Program-made: the position numbers and the translations under genes | Notes under the pieces: generated by a model | Seen by the model: only the letters and a program-made list of their open reading frames with translations | What the model was told of the DNA's origin: nothing | Database searches by the model: none | Shown here: positions 21,733 to 30,799 of the stretch, piece by piece | Layout: every line of letters begins with the position of its first letter | Numbering within the stretch: position 1 is the stretch's first letter | Assembly: GCF_032362555.1 (NCBI RefSeq) | Contig: NC_083536.1 | Span: 186,001-250,000, forward strand | Length of the DNA: 64,000 nucleotides | DNA from: Amyelois transitella | Taxonomy: Eukaryota; Arthropoda; Insecta; Lepidoptera; Pyralidae | Direction of reading: 5' to 3'

Positions 21733-23111
21733 CTAACTATTTCTAGAATGTGGGTCCATTGTTATTTTTAACGAGTTACAAAGAAAATATTGAATACGGC
21801 CAGCAAAGGGTACCTTTTCTAGCGACGGCGGCTGCGAAAGTCCTGCGAGTGTCGCCGCGGGGGTGGCGGCGGAGGGCGACGCGCCGCCGTGGCCGGGGGC
21901 CTCCTGGCGGCCGGCGGCGGCGGCTCGGGGTAGTACCGCGAGGTCGATGGCTGAGCGCGCGATGTATGGGGCCCTGCATATTCGATTTTTCAATAGATTT
22001 AGATGTCTTGATGTTTTCGCCTAGATTGTCTCCAAAAAGAAATTGGTCGCGTTTCACATTCTGAATAAAATTAATAAACTTGTTGTCCAACATAGGTATG
22101 ATCAATCGTCTACGACCCATGGTTTCTTCGAAATGGAGATCAAGTAATATTTGGTTCACCTCAGATATTCTTTTAATAATGAGCATTTTATCAATGTCCT
22201 TATTGATTAAATCTGTTGTAAGGTTAACCAATCCTGCGATACCAGATCCCAGCTGATTCTGCAACCTTTCGAGTCGCTTGTCCCGATTTTTTGCCGGATC
22301 GGTGAGTACTGACGCTACTTCGGGGTTTAATTTTAGTGCCTTTACAAGTTGAAAATTCTCTGGGATTATCAAAGTCTTAGTTAACAAAGTTTCCTTCTGT
22401 TCCTTTGCCAAACCCTCGATAAGGATTTTTCCCAACCGTTCAGAGACACCTTGCCTTTCCGAAGGTTTCTTCGGATTTCTTCGCTTCACCAAGTACTTCC
22501 ATGATTTCATCAGGGACCGTAAATTCCTCCTCTGTTTGTGGCACCGCCGCGTCGGGAATAGGCACTGTCTTTGCATCATTCGAGTCATGAATATGCTGCG
22601 AGTCGTCGGCCATGTTTACCTCGGGCGACCGGGGTACAGACCCCGGTATTTCATTCTCCTCGCCAAGTGGGAGTACGTCGAGGTCCACTTCATCTCGATA
22701 GTCGTACGAAGAAGTGTGTAAGGAGTCCCAATCACGATCTATTTGAACAGTACAGCTAAATTAGCTTGGGTAAATATATATGTACTTTCCAGATGATATC
22801 ACGTATCATCCCTTAGGAAAGTAGTCGGATTTATTTCCGGATGACATCGCGTGTCACCCCTGAGGAAATAATTATTTAATGTATACAAATTTCCGGATGA
22901 CATCGCGTGTCACCCCTGAGGAAATAATTATTTAATGTATACAACAAAGTACAAAGGTATCGGGATTTGTAAAAGAAATAAACCCACCTTCATTCCGAAG
23001 GAAATTTGGAGGCGGCGTCGTCCATTTCTTTCGTTCACTCAATTCCTTTTCTAAACGTCTAATTTTCCTTTCAATTTCCTCGTCTGTCTTATCCTTGGTT
23101 CTTTCTCCCAT
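21733..23111 (-). pseudogene. DIRS gag-like protein with a probable intron
   Basis: ATG at 23111 opens MGERTKDKTDEEIERKIRRL, a charged helical start. At 22988 the frame meets GTGGGT and resumes in frame at 22738 after AAATAG, suggesting a 249-bp intron (22739-22987). The second part, DRDWDSLHTSSYDYRDEVDL, leads into an acidic region, a frameshift near 22460-22480, and a helical region (RLERLQNQLGSGIAGLVNL). A very GC-rich low-complexity stretch (21830-21950) follows, then the usual junction PFAGRIQYFL. Another frameshift near 21750 separates it from RT. Gag identity is by position and DIRS-like end motifs. Confidence 0.7.
22833..22944. repeat. Two 56-bp tandem units within the probable intron
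   Basis: ATTTCCGGATGACATCGCGT starts the unit at 22833 and again at 22889, identical over 56 bp. A diverged third unit lies upstream from about 22786. Each unit contains the palindrome-like GGATGACATCGCGTGTCACC. Confidence 0.9.
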
Positions 23112-23218
23112 TTTTCACTAGAAAAATTAAGTAAAAACCAACTTTTAACTCTAATTTCAGCATAAACAATTTTAATTTTAACGGAGCGCACGTGAGTGAT
23201 GCAACACACGAAAAACGA

Positions 23219-23394
23219 ATGATTGCAGAGCTGACGGCGCCACCTACCGGAGATCGGCCGAAACATGTGGTCAATACAAGGACTTTTATTTATTTTTTAT
23301 TTTAAAAATCTAAATATCGTGTGATGATGCAGTACCACAGGAAACGGACTACAAAGTTTATTAAATCTCATAGGATGCAGCAACGAAGTATAAC
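23219..23394. repeat. DIRS right inverted terminal repeat
   Basis: It is complementary to 18567-18714, with a distinct outer end carrying GGATGCAGCAACGAAGTATA. It ends next to the TAA stop (23395-23397) of the LINE ORF1. Confidence 0.92.
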
Positions 23395-24324
23395 TTATAT
23401 TATTTTCGTTAGATCTTTTTCGTTCTTTATAAGGAAAATAGGCGATGTATCTGACTTCCGGGCCATTATTTTCGAGTGCTTCACCCAGATGTAGCGAAAA
23501 TCCTTTTCACGGGCTAGTGTTCTTGCTTTGTTTAATAGGGTTTTGTTCTTCAAAGTGAGATGATCATTAACATAAACCGGCCCCGACGCAGCAAAGCCCA
23601 GGTTGGAAAGCGTCAGCTGTTTACATTTTCGTGCAGATGCCACCAGATTCTCTTTGATGTACCGATTATTGAAAGCAATTACAATTGATTTCTCCGCACC
23701 TGCAATTCTAGTTGGTATTCTTGCTATATAGTTTATATCCTCCCTCCTAACAGGGTAGTCGCATAATTCACCGATTCTCTGAGCAAACTCGTAGAGGTTT
23801 TCATTCTTTTTTAGAGGAATCCCACGAATCTCCACATTATTGGCACGTGCCCACTGGTCCCTATCCTCAATATCCTGATTTAATTTGATAATCTCATCCT
23901 GTAAGGCAGGAACCAAGTCAGCTATCCTTTCAACGTGTGATACTCTGGCATCCAAGTCCGCGACTGTCTTCGTGAGGTTTTCCATAGTATCGTGCGCCAT
24001 TTCAATAGATGCTTTCAAATCGGAAACTTCCGTTTTTATAATTTTCACGTCTTCTATAAGAGTTTTCAAAGGTACAAGTTGGAAAGCAATCTGATTAAGC
24101 TGTTCCTGGATTCTGTCTAACTGCGTAGGCATAGGGGAGGTTGAAGTAAGCGAAGGTGACGAGCCAGACTTGCATGTAGGACATCGCCAAACATTTTTCC
24201 GCTCACCCAATTTCCTATAGCCATTCTCCGAGATGCCAGCACAACCAAAATCATACTGCAACTTACAAGCACCGCAAACTGGTCCATCTGTATGTTTGAG
24301 CTTACAGCTTGCGCACGCAAACAT
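23395..24324 (-). CDS. LINE ORF1 with PHD-type zinc finger
   Basis: ATG at 24324 starts a 309-residue intact frame. Residues 1-50 form a Cys4-His-Cys3-like PHD finger (CASCKLKHTDGPVCGACKL ... WRCPTC). A coiled-coil region of about 90 residues follows, then a C-terminal RNA-binding-type domain (RGIPLKKNENLYEFAQRIGE, then VYVNDHLTLKNKTLLNKAR). This domain order is known for ORF1 of CR1-group LINEs, where it binds the element RNA. It is the partner of the ORF2 at 15083-18011. The TAA stop abuts the DIRS terminus. Confidence 0.88.
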   Translation of the reverse strand: MFACASCKLKHTDGPVCGACKLQYDFGCAGISENGYRKLGERKNVWRCPTCKSGSSPSLTSTSPMPTQLDRIQEQLNQIAFQLVPLKTLIEDVKIIKTEVSDLKASIEMAHDTMENLTKTVADLDARVSHVERIADLVPALQDEIIKLNQDIEDRDQWARANNVEIRGIPLKKNENLYEFAQRIGELCDYPVRREDINYIARIPTRIAGAEKSIVIAFNNRYIKENLVASARKCKQLTLSNLGFAASGPVYVNDHLTLKNKTLLNKARTLAREKDFRYIWVKHSKIMARKSDTSPIFLIKNEKDLTKII

Positions 24325-24396
24325 CGTGACAAATCGAATTTACAAATAATAACAAACCAGCGCGTGCGTTCTCAAACGCTAACGAGTGATTATGCT

Positions 24397-24621
24397 GGTT
24401 GTTATAATAAACCGGTCTTCTGGTTCAGAAGTGATCTTTGGCCTGCCGCTCCGTTTTCTGTCCGATAAACTGCCCGTCTCCCGATGTCTTACAAGGGTAT
24501 AATGTACCCCCTTAGGCGAAATACCAAGTTTTTTGTCAATTTCTCTCTCAGAAATGCTTTCATTTCTCAACGCAATAATAGCTGAACGAGTTTCATTAGG
24601 TAACTGTTTTCCTTTTCCCAT
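24397..24621 (-). pseudogene. Tc1 transposase, N-terminal DNA-binding part
   Basis: ATG at 24621 opens MGKGKQLPNETRSAIIALRN with a paired helix-turn-helix region (EREIDKKLGISPKGVHYTL) and the linker SGRPKITSEPEDRFIITT. This recognises the terminal repeats in Tc1 elements. At ITT the inserted LINE begins; the natural continuation SKRDRRLTAPV is found at 14869 on the other side of the LINE. Upstream 24622-24968 is the non-coding 5' end of the Tc1. Confidence 0.88.
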
Positions 24622-24968
24622 TTTGAACGGAAAATATTTAAAAATATGAGTTACGAAAGAATACCGTCGTAAAAGCAGAAAAAACTAAATATAAACGCCG
24701 ATTAATTAGTTTATCACAATCGGAACAGTACTCGCAATGAATACTGACTAAGTAAAACAAATACGAAGCGAAAATAAAATCATTAGAGGGTACTCAGCAA
24801 AATAAACCATAACTGTTAAATAATAGTTTTTTAATTTTTCTTAAATATTTACCGGAAATGATCACCGACTTTAATAAAAAAATTATAGAAAGATTTTAAA
24901 TTATGGCATATTTAAGTATACCATAGATAAAATTGGTTATACCAAAGTTGTTTTTTTATTTAGCGAAA

Positions 24969-25036
24969 TTTGCGGGTGCTTCCAAACTTTTTGTGGGTAG
25001 TGTTTGCGGGTGCTTCCAAACTTTTTGTGGGTAGTG
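24969..25036. repeat. Tandem duplication of the Tc1 right terminus
   Basis: A 34-bp unit, TTTGCGGGTGCTTCC and onward, occurs twice (24969-25002 and 25003-25036). Each copy contains the 27-bp inverted repeat. Only the outer copy touches the TA target. Confidence 0.95.
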
Positions 25037-25561
25037 TATAAATCGATGGACACGATGGTATCCAGTGAGGAAAGTGTCAACTTCCCTACAGAATTTCTGA
25101 ACTCTTTACAAGTACCAGGAATGCTATTACACTGCCTTCGTCTCAAAATTGGATCTCCAATCATACTACTTAGAAATCTCAGCTCTCCAAAACTATGTAA
25201 TGGAACGAGAATGATGGTAAAACAGCTATCGAATAATATTATTGAAGCTGAACTTATTTCTGGAAAGAACAAAGGACAAACAGTATTTATACCTAGAATA
25301 CCACTGATCTCTTCTGAATTGCCATTTCAATTTAAAAGACTGCAATTTCCAATTAAATTTGCTTTTAGTTTTACAATTAACAAAGCGCAAGGACAAACTT
25401 TAAAATATTGTGGCATTAACCTCAAAGAACCCTGCTTCTCTCACGGTCAGCTATATGTAGCTTGCTCAAGGGTAGGAAATCCGAAAAATCTATATATATA
25501 TACATATATATATACTCCAGACAATAAAATGAAAAATGTTGTTTATAAGCAAATAGTGTAA
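25037..25561 (+). pseudogene. Helitron helicase, C-terminal part
   Basis: Sequence after the Tc1 right end gives [57 protein letters not shown] and [13 protein letters not shown], the conserved C-terminal helicase blocks of Helitrons. The last residues run through a TATA-rich repeat (25490-25515) to VVYKQIV and a TAA at 25559-25561. With the TA duplicate removed, this frame joins the 13160-13963 part without a shift. The segment itself has no stop, so it decayed less than Rep. Confidence 0.88.
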
Positions 25562-25650
25562 ACAATGAGCGAATGTTTTCAATAATTTTTTTTACTATCG
25601 CGTCAAAGTTTATTTTTTTATTTCACCTACCGTGTAATCTTATATCAACT

Positions 25651-25677
25651 CCCGGGCGAAGCCGGGTATTATAGCTA
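25651..25677 (+). other. Likely Helitron 3' terminus hairpin
   Basis: A CCCGG...CCGGG hairpin is followed about 11 bases later by AGCTAT, close to but not exactly the CTAG expected at a Helitron 3' end. It follows the helicase stop by 90 bases. Confidence 0.5.
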
Positions 25678-26062
25678 TTAAAGTATAAAAATTATCGAAC
25701 GTAAGTAATCATAACTTTAATAAAATATATTTAATGGAGTTTTATATTGATTAGTCAAATTAAAGTCACTATGCAATAATTAACTGTGTTATATTTAGAA
25801 AAGTTACCTGTTTTCCTAATTTAAATATATAATTAAAAATTAAAGGCATACCTATAGAAGTAAAATGCGTACTAAAATATCTCTAGATATGGTTGTTATG
25901 GACAATTATGACAATATTTCTCTTTCCTCGTGTTGAAAAAAAATAAATGGGTATTTTCTCTGAAAATTAAAGCTAAGCTGAAATTGTAAATGCGCAAATT
26001 TTACTGTGTATTAAGAGCTATTTAACCAATTTATAAATAATATTCCGTAATCCCGATCTAAG
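25678..26062. other. AT-rich interval between Helitron and Gypsy 2
   Basis: No coding motif, repeat or LTR-like boundary was recognised. If a 5' LTR of Gypsy 2 existed here, it has no visible match to the sequence downstream of pol. Confidence 0.4.
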
Positions 26063-27597
26063 ATGTTGTATATTTCTGCGAGTGCCAGAATGAATCCAGT
26101 TCCTGAAAATGTCACTGGAGACGATTATCAACGACGGCTGACAACACCTACGCGAGGTCCGTCCGGAAGCCAGCAGAGGGGACCTACCTATCAAAGCAGC
26201 CGGGGGCGTAGCCGCAGCCGGGACCGTAGCCGTAGCACCCACGGCCGCAGCTGCAACAGGAGCCGCTCTCTAGAAAAGGAACTGGAGCAAGAACGAAGAC
26301 GCCTTCGGCGTCTTGAAGAGCAGCTGCAAAGAAACTTCCATGTAGAGCGGAGACGACGGCACAGCGGGTCCCGTCAGCTGTCAGCGAGACCGCGCCGTGC
26401 TGAGTCACCGTCGCGCGTGGATGCTGAGAGGACTCCGCTCAACGACCGCCGCGGACATTCAAGGTCACGTAGCCCTTTTGCAACTAAAGATTTAATAACC
26501 ATTTTTAATTCTTTTAAAAATGCTAACTCGTCACAACGTACAGACCAGAATGCACAATATTTTAACAAAAGCCTAGATTATAAAAATATTATTCCCGAAT
26601 TTAACCCGTCTACCAAAAACCAACGGATTGATATTTGGATCAAAAAAGTAAACGAATGTGCTTCTGTGTACAGTTGGGACGAGAAAACCACGATCCATTT
26701 CGCGATGCAAAAACTCCAAGGACTGGCTTAGACATGGTACGAAAGTTTGCATTCCATTTTACAACATGGGTAGAGTGGCAAGATATGCTAGTTGCCGCGT
26801 TTCCTTGTGATCAGAACTATGGCCAGTGCTTGGAGGAGATGCTTCGTAGAAAGAGTAAATTTAATGAATCAATCGAAGTATATTATTATGAGAAACTTGC
26901 GCTTTTAAGTCAATGTGAAATCACAGAAAAAAAAGCTGTTGACTGCATTATACACGGCATTAGTGATAGAACTATGAGAGCAGGGGCGTTGGCACTCAGG
27001 TGTTCTGCTCCAGATCAACTTTTACAATTTTTGCTTAGCAACAAAGATCTAACTCAGCAAATATTCAAAAGTAGGAGTTTAAATAGTAGCTTGCCAGATA
27101 ACAACCAGAATTCAAGGTCAAATTTTAAGCTGAGTAATTCTACGAGTAATTATCAGACAAATGTGTTTTGCTTTAATTGTAAAGAAAAGGGTCACCCTTA
27201 TCTTAGATGCCCTAAACCCTTACTAAAGTGCAATCGCTGTCATAAGATAGGTCACAAAATCGAAAATTGCTCGACTAGTGTTTATAAAGGATCTTCAAAT
27301 GATGACACGACAAAGAACACCATTTTCAACTCTAGCCCTAATTCTAAATTTGTAAAAAAAGTATTCGTGAATGGGTTTCCGATGACAGCATTTGTGGATT
27401 TTAGAAGTGAGGTTTCGTTGATTCGTCAATCTGTTTTGTCTCTGTTAGGTGTTAGTCATGATTCCCTGCCTTCTAATATGAAGGGTTTTGGCAATTGTAT
27501 TGTGAAATCACTTGGTTCAGTTTTATTGACCTTATCGGTTGATGGAGTACTTGCGGAGGTTTTATGTAGGGTAGTCGATGATCATCTGTTAGGTTAA
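26063..27597 (+). pseudogene. Gypsy element 2, gag and protease
   Basis: The N-terminus is arginine-serine rich (RGRSRSRDRSRSTHG), then EKELEQERRRLRRLEEQLQ suggests a coiled coil. The capsid-like part begins at YKNIIPEFNPSTKNQRIDIW. A stop follows QKLQGLA near 26731, and the other frame (26635-27597) continues into capsid and two CCHC knuckles, CFNCKEKGHPYLRC and CNRCHKIGHKIENC. The protease region reads FVDFRSEVSLI where D-S/T-G is expected, so the catalytic turn appears lost. The frame stops at 27595-27597. It is a degraded capsid polyprotein of a Ty3/Gypsy element. Confidence 0.8.
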
Positions 27598-27603
27598 CAG
27601 CTT

Positions 27604-29398
27604 TTGTTAGGTCAGACGTTTTCAGAATTACCTAATATTGTCGTATATAAGGATTCCAAAGACCTTCGATTTATTGATCTAGGAAATGAGATTCCCGATC
27701 CCGCCACTTACCTTTCTGAATCTGATAAACAGGAAGTAAGAATCAGTGTATCTGAACAATGCGAACTTTGTGGCATAGTCAGTGTTAAAGCTGTCACCGA
27801 ACCAAAACTTACTGGTCATATTATGCTTAACACAAAAACCGTAGGTAAGCCGACTCAACAGTTAGTTGTCTACGGAGGTTTGTAACCAGTTAAAAACGGT
27901 TTAGTGTTCGTCACGATGGGACCTCTTTCAATTCCTTTTGTTCTACAGAAGCATTACATATTTTCTCGTGGTCAGAGGGTTAACCTGGTAAATCACATAA
28001 ACGAAATATCGCCAGAAATATCACTAGACTTTGGAAATACTTTAGATAATATCGAAATAGATAAGCTTTGTCTGGGGAATAACGTGCCTAGTAATCTAAA
28101 ATTAAAACTTGTCGACTTGCTTCAGCGTTATAAACATTGTTTTGCATCTGATCTGAAGGGACTAGGCTGCACAAACGTAACAGAAATGAAAATCGAATTT
28201 AATAATCAGCGGCCGATCGTGCATAGACCTTATAGACTATCACATCACGAGAGGGGACAAGTTCGAGAGATGGTAGGGGACATGCTAGAGGCGGGCGTCA
28301 TTAGAGAATCTACGTCCAGTTACGCTAGTCCCATCATCTTAGTGAGAAAAAAAGACGGTAATACGCGCTTATGTATAGATTACAGAGGGTTGAACGAGGT
28401 AACAACTAAAGAACGTTATCCCATGCCTATAATCGAAGATGAGATCGCTAGATTATCAGGCCAAGCGTGGTTTATAAACTGTGGATTTATTTTCTGGATA
28501 CTATCAGGTGCCTTTATCTGAGGAATCCAAACATCTTACAGCGTTTGTCACTCCGGACGGCCAGTTTGAGTTTAACCGCATGCAACCGTTCGGCCTGGCG
28601 AACGCACCTGCAGTGTTTCAGCGGATGATGAACCAAGTCCTTGGTTCGACGAGATATGAGAAGGCTATGGTTTATATTGATGACTTGCTGATTTTCGATA
28701 CTACCGCAGAGAAATGATTGAGAGGGTTGGAGGAAGTACTGCAATTATTGGAGAGAGCCAATCTTAAGCTTAATCTCTCAAAATGCAGCTTCCTGCAATA
28801 TAAAATAAATTATTTGGGTTATGAGATTACTGTCGAGGGCGTGAGACCAAGCGAGGGAAAAATACACTCCGTTGCTCAATTTCCACGACCTGAAAATGTA
28901 CATGGTGTGAGACAATTTCTAGGGCTTGTGAGTTATTTCCGAAAGTTTATCGAAGGGTTCGCTCAAGTGGCTTCTCCACTTACAAAGTTGTTAAAGAAGG
29001 AATGTGTGTGGATGATCAGATGATCAAGAACATGCTTTCCAGTCATTGAAAGCTAAGTTAATCGATAGACCAGTGTTAGCATAGCTATTTTTGATCCCGC
29101 CGCGGAGACTCAACTCCATACAGACGCTAGCAAGGTTGGTATAGGTGGTATCCTTTTACAACGTAGTGGAGACAGCGAATCATTTCGACCTGTGACGTAC
29201 TACAGTCGGCAAACAACCCCCGAGGAGAAAAATTTCCTTCACTCATTCGAGCTTGAAACGCTTGCGGTTGTTTGTTCCTTAAAAAAATTTCGGGTTTATC
29301 TTATGGGTCAACAATTCAAGGTTATAACTGACTGTAGTGTACTACGATCGACTTTCCAGAAACGAGACCTGTACCACGCATTGCTCGCTGGTGGCTAG
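27604..29398 (+). pseudogene. Gypsy element 2, reverse transcriptase and RNase H
   Basis: RT blocks are spread over several frames: HRPYRLSHHERGQVREMV, ESTSSYASPIILVRKKDGN and LCIDYRGLNEVT, then DLFSGYYQVPLSEESKHL after a shift near 28480-28520, and the catalytic VYIDDLLIF. A stop near 28717 and another near 29021 precede the connection (RQFLGLVSYFRKFIEGFAQ). RNase H is seen as LHTDASKVGIGG, TYYSRQTTPEEKNF and FELETLAVV. At least five breaks show that this part has decayed more than the integrase downstream. Confidence 0.85.
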
Positions 29399-29442
29399 CA
29401 CTTCAAGAATTTAATTACACCAATTATAGGGCTGGAACGAAA

Positions 29443-30747
29443 ATGACCCACGTGGACGCATTGTCTCAAAATCCAGTGTCAAACATAACCAGTACTTCAG
29501 CTGTTATGGTAATAGGAGATGAGGACTGGTTACTCACCCTGCAAAGGGGAGATTCTGAGTTGAACCGAATTCGCAACACGCTAAACAGTGACTTTGATTC
29601 GAAAGGATTAGCGTACATCAAAAATAATTATTTGTTAAGGGATAACAGATTGTACAAACGTGTTGGTGACGGTAATAATGATATTCGTTGGGTAGTACCT
29701 AAGGGTGCAAGGTGGCAGTTGTGCAAGATGAACCATGACGATATCGGACTTGTTGGCTTCGAAAAAACATTAGAAAAGATGAAAAAACATTATTGGTTTT
29801 CAAAGATGTCACGTTTTGTAAAAAAATATGTAAGCGCATGTATAGAGTACGCCTATGCGAAAAAGCAAAACTGTTCTCGTGAAGGACTACTACATTCAAT
29901 TGAAAAGATAAAGACACCGTTTGACACCTTGCACATCGATCACCTTGGGCCCTTTGTTAAATCTAAAAAGGGTAATACGCATATACTAGTCGTGATAGAT
30001 TCCTTCACTAAATTCGTATTTATAAAGCCGGTTCGGAATACAAAGACTCAGGGCGTTATCAAAGTCTTAGAAGAAATTTTTGACACTTTTCGCACGCCAA
30101 ACAGACTTATTAGTGACCGTGGTAGCTGTTTTACTTCCCACACGTTTAGGAGATTCTGTCTAGATCGAGGTGTCAAACATGTTCTTAACGCAGTAGCCAG
30201 CCCGCGTTCAAACGGGCAGGTAGAACGTTATAATCGCACCATTTTGGACTCACTGACTGCGCAAAACTTAAGGGATAATGAGAAAGATTGGGATAACAAA
30301 TTAGGTAAGATTCAATGGGGCCTAAATAATACTGTACAGAAAACTGTAGGTAGAACACCATCGGAAGTGATGTTTGGTACGGCAATCAATGCAGAACTTA
30401 ATCCGGCTTTGAACGAAGTCATAGCCGAAACGCGTGAAAAAGTTGACCTTGCTACAATTCATGACGAAGTAAAGAATAAAATTGACAGAGTACAAGTGTA
30501 CCAAAAGAATTATTATGATAAAGGTAGGCACCCGGCACGTATTTATAAGAAAGGTGACCTTGTAAAGATCACTAAAACTGCGTTTCAAAACAATGGTAGA
30601 AGTTGTAAACTCTTACCAGCGTATGAGGGGCCTTATCGAGTTGTCAAGGTTCTAGGAAATGACCGCTATAAGGTAGCTCCAATTTCCGGCTTTGAAGGCA
30701 CTAAAAATAAAAGAAAAACCACTGTGGCTGCCGATAGATTGCGATAG
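29443..30747 (+). CDS. Gypsy element 2, integrase-bearing frame
   Basis: A 434-residue frame is open from MTHVDALSQNPVSN to a TAG. The zinc region (GFEKTLEKMKKHYWFSKM) has lost the usual last cysteine (CIEYAY). The catalytic core is complete with HIDHLGPF, ISDRGSCF and NGQVERYN, the D, D and E of the DD35E triad. A C-terminal domain (KKGDLVKITKTAFQNNG, then LLPAYEGPYRVVKVLG) resembles Gypsy integrase tails. In life it would insert the element DNA. There is no env downstream. Confidence 0.85.
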   Translation: MTHVDALSQNPVSNITSTSAVMVIGDEDWLLTLQRGDSELNRIRNTLNSDFDSKGLAYIKNNYLLRDNRLYKRVGDGNNDIRWVVPKGARWQLCKMNHDDIGLVGFEKTLEKMKKHYWFSKMSRFVKKYVSACIEYAYAKKQNCSREGLLHSIEKIKTPFDTLHIDHLGPFVKSKKGNTHILVVIDSFTKFVFIKPVRNTKTQGVIKVLEEIFDTFRTPNRLISDRGSCFTSHTFRRFCLDRGVKHVLNAVASPRSNGQVERYNRTILDSLTAQNLRDNEKDWDNKLGKIQWGLNNTVQKTVGRTPSEVMFGTAINAELNPALNEVIAETREKVDLATIHDEVKNKIDRVQVYQKNYYDKGRHPARIYKKGDLVKITKTAFQNNGRSCKLLPAYEGPYRVVKVLGNDRYKVAPISGFEGTKNKRKTTVAADRLR

Positions 30748-30799
30748 ATTGCCGATGGATACACATTAGGGCATTAGATGTTAATGATGATTCTGATAG

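Larger units (their letters stand above)
18497..23394 (-). mobile_element. DIRS-like tyrosine-recombinase retrotransposon
   Basis: Inverted terminal repeats lie at 18497-18714 and 23219-23394, and an internal complementary region at 18801-18919. On the minus strand the order is gag, RT, RNase H, tyrosine recombinase. This structure defines DIRS-type elements, which integrate through a circular intermediate and normally make no long target duplication. All genes carry frameshifts or stops. It sits just after the stop codon of the LINE ORF1. Confidence 0.92.
14874..24396 (-). mobile_element. CR1/Jockey-group LINE with ORF1 and ORF2, split by DIRS
   Basis: The element lies between GGTT at 14870-14873 and GGTT at 24397-24400, a 4-bp target duplication inside Tc1 transposase. 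Its A-rich tail is at 14874-14900 (T-rich on the plus strand). ORF1 (23395-24324) and ORF2 (15083-18011) are in the correct order on the minus strand but are separated by a 4.9-kb DIRS-like element. Without that element the LINE would be about 4.6 kb. Confidence 0.88.
13964..25036 (-). mobile_element. Tc1-type transposon inserted in Helitron helicase
   Basis: Terminal inverted repeats of 27 bp begin CACTACCCAC (13964-13990) and end GTGGGTAGTG (25010-25036). TA flanks both ends (13962-13963 and 25037-25038), the hallmark of Tc1/mariner. The transposase reads on the minus strand and is split by a 9.5-kb LINE/DIRS insertion. The helicase frame of the host Helitron resumes exactly after the right TA. 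Confidence 0.92.
9163..25677 (+). mobile_element. Autonomous-type Helitron, disrupted by nested insertions
   Basis: Rep and helicase segments lie in order on the plus strand at 9274-12237, 13160-13963 and 25037-25561. The 3' end is suggested by a CCCGG...CCGGG hairpin at 25651-25666 with the end about 11 bases later. A LINE tail with a long TTTGGA array sits between Rep and helicase, and an 11-kb Tc1-based nest sits inside the helicase. The exact 5' terminus is not clear: no TC end is visible between the Gypsy remnant at 7048 and the first codons at 9274. Confidence 0.75.
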
